Shown here: positions 8,175 to 12,508 of the stretch, piece by piece
Numbering within the stretch: position 1 is the stretch's first letter
How the letters are laid out: each line of letters opens with the position of its first letter
Assembly (NCBI GenBank): GCA_947374125.1
Contig: CANCAR010000065.1
Span: 1-12,508 of the forward strand
Source: Hyphomicrobiales bacterium
Lineage (GTDB): Bacteria > Pseudomonadota > Alphaproteobacteria > Rhizobiales > Beijerinckiaceae
Reading direction: 5' to 3'
DNA: 12,508 nucleotides
Made by a program: the position numbers and the translations under genes
Notes under the pieces: generated by a model
The model's input: the letters and a program-made list of their open reading frames with translations, nothing else
The model's database searches: none
What the model was told of the DNA's origin: nothing

Positions 8175-8203
8175 CTTTACATCACCGCTCGACATGGCTA
8201 CTC
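8175..8203 (+). promoter_or_regulatory. Weak candidate promoter for prfB
   Basis: CTTTAC (8175-8180) and CTACTC (8198-8203) are 17 bases apart and partly match the alphaproteobacterial housekeeping pattern CTTGAC-N17-CTATAT. They lie in the 106-base gap between PBP1A and prfB. The -10 match is poor, so prfB might instead be co-transcribed from upstream. Confidence 0.25.
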
Positions 8204-8241
8204 CTGCCACCCAGCTTTAAACCGGAATATCGTTCAATCCC

Positions 8242-9370
8242 ATGCGTGCAGAAATTGAAAACCTTGCCGAAGCCGCCAAGCAGTCCATTGGACTGCTGAG
8301 GAGGCATCTTTGACGTTGACACTTCAACCCGTCGGTTGATGGAGCTCAACGCAATCGTCGAAGATCCAAATCTCTGGAACGACCCCGATAAAGCCCAAAA
8401 GCTCATGCGTGAACGCACGGAGCTTGAAGACAGCCTCAACGCCCTTGCGCGGCTTGAGCAAGACCTAACCGACGCGCTTGACCTCATCGAAATGGGCGAG
8501 GCGGAAGGCGACGCAACAATCGTGACGGAAGCGGAAGAAGGCGTTCGCGCGGTGCAGATTGAAGCCGCCCGCCGCCAGATCGAGACGCTGCTTTCGGGTG
8601 AAGCCGATCAAAACGACACCTATCTTGAAGTCCATTCCGGCGCAGGTGGCACGGAGAGCCAAGACTGGACGCGGATGCTGATGCGCATGTACACGCGCTG
8701 GGCTGAACGGCGGAAATTCAAAGTCGATGTTATGGACGTGGCAGATGGCGAAGAAGCGGGCATCAAGGGTGCCACGCTGCTCATCAAAGGCCACAACGCC
8801 TATGGCTGGCTCAAAACCGAGAGCGGCGTGCACCGCTTGGTGCGCATTTCGCCATTTGATTCGAACGCTCGAAGGCATACGAGCTTTGCGTCCGTCAATG
8901 TCTATCCGGTCATTGACGACCGCATCCAGATCGACGTGAAGGAATCCGATTGCCGCATCGATACGTTCCGCTCCTCAGGTGCTGGCGGCCAGCACGTCAA
9001 CACGACGGATTCAGCCGTACGAATCACCCATATTCCGTCCGGAATCGTGGTGGGCTGCCAACAAGAGCGCTCACAACACAAAAACCGTGCCACTGCATGG
9101 AACATGCTTCGCGCGCGGCTGTATGAGGCCGAACTACAAAAGCGCGAAGAAAAGGCAATGGCCGACCAAGCCGCTAAAACCGATGTCGGCTGGGGGCACC
9201 AAATCCGCTCTTACGTCTTGCAGCCCTATCAGCTGGTGAAGGATCTCCGCACCGGTGTTACCTCCACCGCGCCCGATGACGTGCTCGATGGTGCGCTCAG
9301 TCCCTATATGGAAGCAGCACTGGCCCAACGCGTCTATGGCGGTGAAGTCGAGGTCGAAGATTTGGATTGA
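8242..9370 (+). CDS. prfB: Peptide chain release factor 2, made by programmed +1 frameshift
   Basis: RF2 recognises UAA and UGA in the ribosomal A site and triggers peptidyl-tRNA hydrolysis. The gene is in two overlapping frames: codons 1-23 at 8242-8310 (MRAEIENLAEAAKQ, then SIGLLRRHL), then an in-frame TGA at 8311-8313. Translation skips the T at 8311 and continues from GAC at 8312 to the stop at 9370, giving 375 residues. The joined product has the codon-recognition tripeptide SPF (about residues 203-205) and the catalytic GGQ (about 248-250), almost the same positions as in E. coli RF2. The ATG at 8242 is the only good start, since a TAA lies in the same frame at 8218-8220. A product starting at the TTG/ATG at 8336-8341 would lack the first helices and is unlikely. 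The frameshift gives autoregulation: low RF2 lets the ribosome pause at TGA and shift. A palindromic repeat begins 26 bases after the stop. Confidence 0.96.
8299..8314 (+). promoter_or_regulatory. prfB programmed +1 frameshift site
   Basis: The elements are an internal Shine-Dalgarno AGGAGG (8299-8304), a 3-base spacer CAT, the slippery CTT codon (8308-8310), and TGA followed by C (8311-8314). The spacing equals the well-studied E. coli prfB site (AGGGGG-TAT-CTT-TGA-C), in which the mRNA-rRNA pairing just upstream promotes +1 slippage on CTT and the stop is specific for RF2. Here the Shine-Dalgarno is the full AGGAGG consensus. Confidence 0.95.
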
Positions 9371-9396
9371 TAATCGACTGACGTGTAATTTAACAA

Positions 9397-9516
9397 CCGT
9401 CATTGCGAGCGAATGCGAAGCAACCCAGTTGATGGTTCAGAAAAGAGCTGAACCTCAAAGCTGCACCTTAATCATTACCGCTAGCTGGGTTGCTTCGCTC
9501 TCGCTCGCAATGACGG
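9397..9516. repeat. Palindromic intergenic repeat (CATTGCGAGCGAA type) with nested hairpin
   Basis: The left arm (9397-9428) begins CCGTCATTGCGAGCGA and ends GAAGCAACCCAG. The right arm (9485-9516) is its reverse complement with 2 mismatches in 32 bases. The 56-base centre contains a second perfect hairpin, GGTTCAG (9434-9440) and CTGAACC (9448-9454). The arm sequence is of the CATTGCGAGCGAAGCGAAGCAA type that recurs in very many bacterial genomes as a non-autonomous, MITE- or REP-like interspersed element. It encodes no protein. It lies 26 bases after prfB, so a transcript running through it could fold into a long stem and slow or stop transcription, but no T-tract follows. The mobilising enzyme is not in this window. 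Confidence 0.85.
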
Positions 9517-9794
9517 GAGAAAGTGTCATGCGAAGCAGGTCGGATGAGGAGTGAAGTCTACGGCGACGGGCGCTCAAGAAATACCAAAGGGAGCCGTTAA
9601 GCTCCCTTGGCGAGTAGCTCTCTCCATTACCGGAGAAACGGACAGCTCTGCGGTGCCGAGCGTAAAAAATTTCTTGCATCGCAGGGAGCTTGTTATCGCG
9701 CTTTCCTACGATGGCCTACGACGGGCAGAAGCGAGCCGCAGGACTTAAATGTGGATCACCCAAAGGCGAGAGCCACGCACATCTAAAATATCGG
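9517..9794. other. Non-coding stretch downstream of the toxin remnant
   Basis: About 280 bases lie between the palindromic repeat and the end of the MazF-like reading frame. It includes GTCATGCGAAGCA (9525-9537), which looks like a short fragment of the adjacent repeat arm, and the hairpin at 9584-9610. It also has a tandem-like CCTACGATGG-CCTACGACGG (9705-9724). Short open frames exist on both strands but have no ribosome-binding sites or recognisable motifs. No known RNA gene is recognised. Confidence 0.45.
9584..9610 (-). terminator. Hairpin, possible terminator for the leftward toxin-side transcript
   Basis: CCAAAGGGAGC (9584-9594) and GCTCCCTTGG (9601-9610) form a GC-rich stem of at least 9 bp around CGTTAA. 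On the minus strand the stem is followed by a loosely U-rich TATTTCTT; on the plus strand no T-run follows. This favours a leftward intrinsic terminator about 185 bases after the MazF-like frame. The U-tract is imperfect, so it could be another structural element. Confidence 0.4.
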
Positions 9795-10223
9795 TTAGCG
9801 AAGGTGTTTTGTCAAGGTCGCAAGCCCAAAACCGTGAAGAACACACCGTTGAACGGCCTGAAGTGTGGCGTGTGAAAGCATCCCTCGATAATATAACCGT
9901 TTGCCGGATCAATCTTTACCCAACCGCGCAAAATCAAGTCGCTTGAACGATACAGAATAAATCATATCGCCCTTCACCCAGACATTATTGGCGCTCCAAT
10001 TGGGCGGAAGCGGTTCAGGTAACAAAAGGGATAAATGATAAGGCATCACAGGATCAGGCTCGGTGGTGCTCAGACAAACGACCGTGCAAAGCCCCGGACG
10101 CGCCTGAATAACAGGGCTTATAACAATTACGGGCCGCCTTTTAACCATTTCAGGTGGCATAAATCCGTCTGAAAAATCGCACATCAAAATCGATCCCTGT
10201 TTGGGATGAAAGGTGATGGCCAT
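9795..10223 (-). pseudogene. MazF/PemK-like toxin gene interrupted by an in-frame TGA
   Basis: The frame begins MAITFHPKQGSILMCDFSD and has the family core KRRPVIVISP (about residues 28-37) followed by CTVVCLSTTEPD (about 46-57). These contain the arginine and threonine expected at the endoribonuclease active site of MazF/PemK/Kid proteins. It stops at TGA (9909-9911) after 104 residues, inside KRLDFARLGKD. Reading past that codon in the same frame gives 37 more codons to TAA (9795-9797). They include LQAVQRCVLHGFGLATLTKH, which reads like the normal C-terminal helix of this toxin subgroup, so one base change (for example CGA to TGA) interrupts an otherwise intact gene of about 142 codons. 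A 104-residue truncated product could still be made. No antitoxin gene is visible upstream (10224-10361) or downstream. No clear ribosome-binding site precedes the ATG. Confidence 0.72.
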
Positions 10224-10361
10224 GGGTTAAGTTGCTTTTCGCATTGTCTATGACCCATTTCCCAAAGCCGCTACCCTTGCCGCAATCGTCCCTGCTTTCA
10301 GCTATACTCCCTTTATGGGAAGCATCGAATTGCTCCGCAATCCGGGTAAAATCACCCCATC

Positions 10362-12230
10362 TCAGTGCAGCAGTTTGATAATATTCTCAATCCACGCAAA
10401 GGTTGAAGGATAGGTGGTGATCAGCCTGCTGATAATCGGAGGACCGATCATATAGGCGGCCCCGCCATAAAGACAATGTTTGAGAGTTTTAGCGATAGAA
10501 GGCCCAACGGCTTCCCCTGCCTTGCCAGCTCGCTCGACAATGGATTTTTCTGCACGTTTTGCAAATTCACCCCATGCTTTATTGGCAAGCCTTCCGGTTC
10601 CTTTTGCAAATGCAAGGGCGGCTTCTGCCAGCCGGATGAGAATAGTTTCCATGCTATTCAGCAAATCGGCTGCCAGCATGTCCTTGCCAAGGGCTATGGC
10701 GTCTCCTTCACCATCCTCACCAAGATCGGCAAATGCCGCCAATGCTTTGGGAATGGCCGGATCGACAACATCGCCCAGTGCTTTATCTAAGAATTCTTCC
10801 GCAAAATCCCTGGCGTATTGCGGCGCAGCTTCGGCCTGGTCGGGCGTGAGTTCACCTTGCTTGGCGATGCGCTTGAAATCCCGCCAATGCGGGAATTGCG
10901 CCATCGCTTGCGTAAAGTGTAGCGCCAGCGCGTGGTATCGCACGGCCAGAAAATCGGGCCATTCCTCGGTTACCTTCTTGCCATAGCTTAAAAGCGCCGA
11001 TTCATTTTGAGCAATACGATGAAGCTCAAGATTGGTAGGTGGCTTGTCGGGAATGCGCTCCGCCAAACGTGCGAGATAGCGAATGGCGCGGGCATCAATA
11101 TTCGCCTCACCCTTGATGTCATCAACCAGTTCCCCAAAATCTTGCTTAAGCGCGAGGAGCGCGGCAAGGCCATTTTCCCTGTCGCCATCCAAAGGAGCAG
11201 CAAGGGCAGGAAGAATGAGCCTGCCATCTTCCCAAACCGGCTCGATCGCCGATGGTTTCGGCATTGGGAGCGTGGGAATACCCTCTTCTTGTTTCTGCTC
11301 CTCCTCCTCCTCCCGCGCCTCCTTCACCAAGTCCTTGAACCGGGCGTTGAGGGCAGCGGGTTCACCTTTCCAAAGCGCGTTGTCGAGCAGCGCGAGGTCG
11401 TGCCAAAGTTTGAGGGCCCGGGCGGTGGGCAGGCCGAAAATATACCGCCGTTTTTGAGCTCCCTGCAGCACGCCGGGGAAGGGTTTGCCGTTAGAGGTGC
11501 CTCCGCCATACCAATCCGCCCAGACATCCCAATCCTCACCAAGGGCGCGGAGTTGCGCGGAGAAGCGGTTCCAATTTTCAACGATTTCCTTAGGTGCACC
11601 GTCCGGATTGAGCCAAAGGGGTCTGGCGGCAAGCCTCTTCCGTGCCTTCAAGGAACCATCGAGGAGGGCAATATCCGCCTCAAAGGCGGCGGCATAGGCG
11701 GCATTGGCGGCATTGAGGGCATTGACGGTATGGGCGGCATAGGCGGCATTGGCGGCGGTATAGGCGGCATTGGCGGCATTGGCGGCACTGGCGGCATAGG
11801 CGGCGGCATGGGCGGCATTGGCGGCATTGACGCCGGCGGCGGTATAGTCGGCATCTGCGACATCGAAGGCGGCGTCATAGAAGGCGGTGGTGGCATCTAC
11901 GGCATCCGCGGCGGCGGCATAGGCGGCGGCGGCATTTCTGAAAGCCGTTCTTTCTGCGGTTGGCGCAAGAGGAACAGCCGCAGAAAGAACGTGGCAGCGT
12001 GTCGAGGGTAAAACAATGTCCTTCGCCGCTGCCCGCGCCGTTTCGCTGTGGATATTCTTTGGCAAGATAAAGTTAAGGTTCGGCAATACCCTCAGCGCTG
12101 CACGGGCGGCGATCAGGGTGCAATCTTCTCGTGACCGGCCCTCCAGCCACCGCCTGAACCATGCGCGGCGATCCTTAAAATGACCATCTTCAGGAAATGG
12201 ATCATCCGGTGGTTGGGTTTGATCAATCAT
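10362..12230 (-). CDS. Uncharacterised protein with long Ala-Ala-X triplet region
   Basis: A 622-residue protein of unknown function. The start is taken as the ATG at 12230 (MIDQTQPPDDPFPEDG): a promoter-like pair at 12261-12289 would place the transcript start near 12254, and AAGG lies 6 bases before this ATG. A TTG at 12251 would add seven residues. The N-terminal helix WFRRWLEGRSREDC runs into LIAARAALRVLP (about 24-50). Residues about 99-182 are a low-complexity run of Ala-Ala-X triplets with X mostly Asn, Tyr, His or Asp. Next is a tryptophan-rich motif, EDWDVWADWYGGG (about 232-244), then an acidic Glu/Lys linker (EEEEEQKQEE). A long, mostly helical C-terminal half ends in a mildly hydrophobic segment, GGAAYMIGPPIISRLI, that might touch a membrane. 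The N-terminal ARAALRVLP, Ala-triplet and W..W..WY combination recalls unnamed proteins common in Hyphomicrobiales. The intact 1.87-kb frame on a repetitive sequence argues that it is a real gene. Confidence 0.75.
   Translation of the reverse strand: MIDQTQPPDDPFPEDGHFKDRRAWFRRWLEGRSREDCTLIAARAALRVLPNLNFILPKNIHSETARAAAKDIVLPSTRCHVLSAAVPLAPTAERTAFRNAAAAYAAAADAVDATTAFYDAAFDVADADYTAAGVNAANAAHAAAYAASAANAANAAYTAANAAYAAHTVNALNAANAAYAAAFEADIALLDGSLKARKRLAARPLWLNPDGAPKEIVENWNRFSAQLRALGEDWDVWADWYGGGTSNGKPFPGVLQGAQKRRYIFGLPTARALKLWHDLALLDNALWKGEPAALNARFKDLVKEAREEEEEQKQEEGIPTLPMPKPSAIEPVWEDGRLILPALAAPLDGDRENGLAALLALKQDFGELVDDIKGEANIDARAIRYLARLAERIPDKPPTNLELHRIAQNESALLSYGKKVTEEWPDFLAVRYHALALHFTQAMAQFPHWRDFKRIAKQGELTPDQAEAAPQYARDFAEEFLDKALGDVVDPAIPKALAAFADLGEDGEGDAIALGKDMLAADLLNSMETILIRLAEAALAFAKGTGRLANKAWGEFAKRAEKSIVERAGKAGEAVGPSIAKTLKHCLYGGAAYMIGPPIISRLITTYPSTFAWIENIIKLLH
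11685..11935. repeat. GC-rich 9-bp-unit tandem repeat inside the alanine-triplet gene
   Basis: About 250 bases are built from degenerate 9-base units related to GGCGGCATT and GGCGGCATA, with occasional GGC insertions. On the coding (minus) strand each unit reads AAT-GCC-GCC or TAT-GCC-GCC, that is Asn/Tyr-Ala-Ala. Unit lengths are multiples of three, so gain or loss of units keeps the frame. Other frames read as Met-Pro-Pro (minus) or Gly-Gly-Ile (plus) repeats, which explains long spurious open frames here. Confidence 0.9.
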
Positions 12231-12260
12231 GGCAGGCCTTGGGCGTGGCAACTATTTCCA

Positions 12261-12289
12261 ATTATGCCCGCACCCCTCTTATGCCGCAA
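12261..12289 (-). promoter_or_regulatory. Candidate promoter for the alanine-triplet gene
   Basis: On the minus strand TTGCGG (plus 12284-12289) and CATAAT (plus 12261-12266) are separated by exactly 17 bases. They match sigma-70-type -35 and -10 boxes at 4 and 5 of 6 positions. Transcription would start near 12254, about 24 bases before the ATG at 12230, leaving a short leader. Confidence 0.5.
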
Positions 12290-12508
12290 GGGCAGCGCTT
12301 TTGATCGTCATTCACATCCCATCGGCTCCGACACAAAAGAAATGCCATGCCTGGTTGGCAAGGCTTCTTCAAACGTCGGCTTTAGGAAAAGGGCTAGAAG
12401 TCAGAGAAAGCCGCGTCTTGTCTGTCCAAGCGCACGTGATAAATTAACTTTTGGTAAATCAAACTGGAATCACTGCCCTGTTCGAATATGATCCAAACAA
12501 AAGTGCAA
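12290..12508. other. Right edge, no gene recognised
   Basis: These 219 bases upstream of the alanine-triplet gene show no convincing coding sequence. One plus-strand frame that continues from inside the gene has no start signal or recognisable motif. The last 80 bases are relatively AT-rich. No tRNA or repeat is seen; a gene could lie just beyond the window. Confidence 0.4.

Noticed and set aside
9517..9794. 6S RNA, tmRNA, RNase P RNA or SRP RNA in the gap after prfB
   Set aside because: None of the conserved core sequences of these RNAs could be found on either strand.
9795..9835. A TTGACA box on the minus strand (around 9814) as a promoter for a small RNA
   Set aside because: The box lies in the codons for LTKH of the toxin tail, and the -10 region at 17 bases (GATATT) is poor, so coincidence is more likely.
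9909..9911. In-frame TGA in the toxin gene as a selenocysteine codon
   Set aside because: No stable stem-loop follows directly downstream (only a 3-bp CCG/CGG), MazF-like toxins are not selenoproteins, and the flanking residues suggest loss of an ordinary codon.
9690..9946. Two plus-strand open frames of 61 and 65 codons
   Set aside because: They run antisense to the C-terminal part of the toxin frame and have no motif or ribosome-binding site; the antisense frame carries the recognisable family sequence.
10224..10361. A hidden antitoxin gene between the toxin remnant and the alanine-triplet gene
   Set aside because: One minus-strand frame is open across the gap, but it lacks an ATG and a ribosome-binding site and has no MazE-like, AbrB-like or DUF3018-like sequence that I can recognise.
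11648..11896. Minus-strand Met-Pro-Pro repeat frame
   Set aside because: Shifted reading of the same GGCGGCAT repeat inside the larger gene; no start signal.
11007..12011. A 334-codon plus-strand open frame with Gly-Gly-Ile repeats
   Set aside because: It lies antisense to the alanine-triplet gene, its repetitiveness follows from the tandem repeat, and it has no ribosome-binding site or recognisable domain. The minus frame has the promoter-like signal and a non-repetitive, protein-like C-terminal half.

Overview
The window looks like a chromosomal segment of an alphaproteobacterium, most likely a member of the Hyphomicrobiales (Rhizobiales). This rests on the gene order rne / amiC / PBP1A / prfB, on an RNase E whose S1 domain is split by a long acidic insertion, on the style of the PBP1A and RF2 sequences, and on an alanine-triplet protein of a kind I recall mostly from this order. 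The genus cannot be named from sequence reading alone.

Region 1 (1-1077): two rightward genes, a small serine alpha/beta hydrolase and a DUF427 protein. They end at a strong bidirectional terminator (1022-1058) shared with the converging rne gene. Region 2 (1078-4383): leftward rne (RNase E), then a 648-base divergent gap. On the rne side this gap carries a predicted leader of about 330 nt with five hairpins, which suggests autoregulation. On the amiC side it carries a perfect inverted repeat. Region 3 (4384-9370): a compact rightward cluster of core genes: periplasmic N-acetylmuramoyl-L-alanine amidase (amiC), bifunctional penicillin-binding protein 1A, and peptide chain release factor 2. 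The release factor gene is read through a classical programmed +1 frameshift (AGGAGG-CAT-CTT-TGA-C). The amidase cuts septal peptidoglycan and PBP1A polymerises and crosslinks it, so the two form a cell-wall pair beside RNA-decay and translation-termination genes.

Region 4 (9371-12508) has an accessory character. It begins with a 120-base palindromic intergenic repeat of the widespread CATTGCGAGCGAA...CAACCCAG type. Then comes a leftward MazF/PemK-like toxin gene interrupted by one in-frame TGA, past which recognisable family sequence continues for 37 codons. It ends with a leftward 622-codon gene of unknown function with a long stretch of Ala-Ala-X triplets encoded by a 9-bp-unit GC-rich tandem repeat. 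No antitoxin gene, transposase, integrase, tRNA, rRNA or CRISPR array was recognised.

The clearest established oddity is the prfB frameshift. The points I consider most worth checking are the structured rne leader, the nonsense-interrupted toxin, the alanine-triplet protein, and the palindromic repeat with a second hairpin nested inside it.
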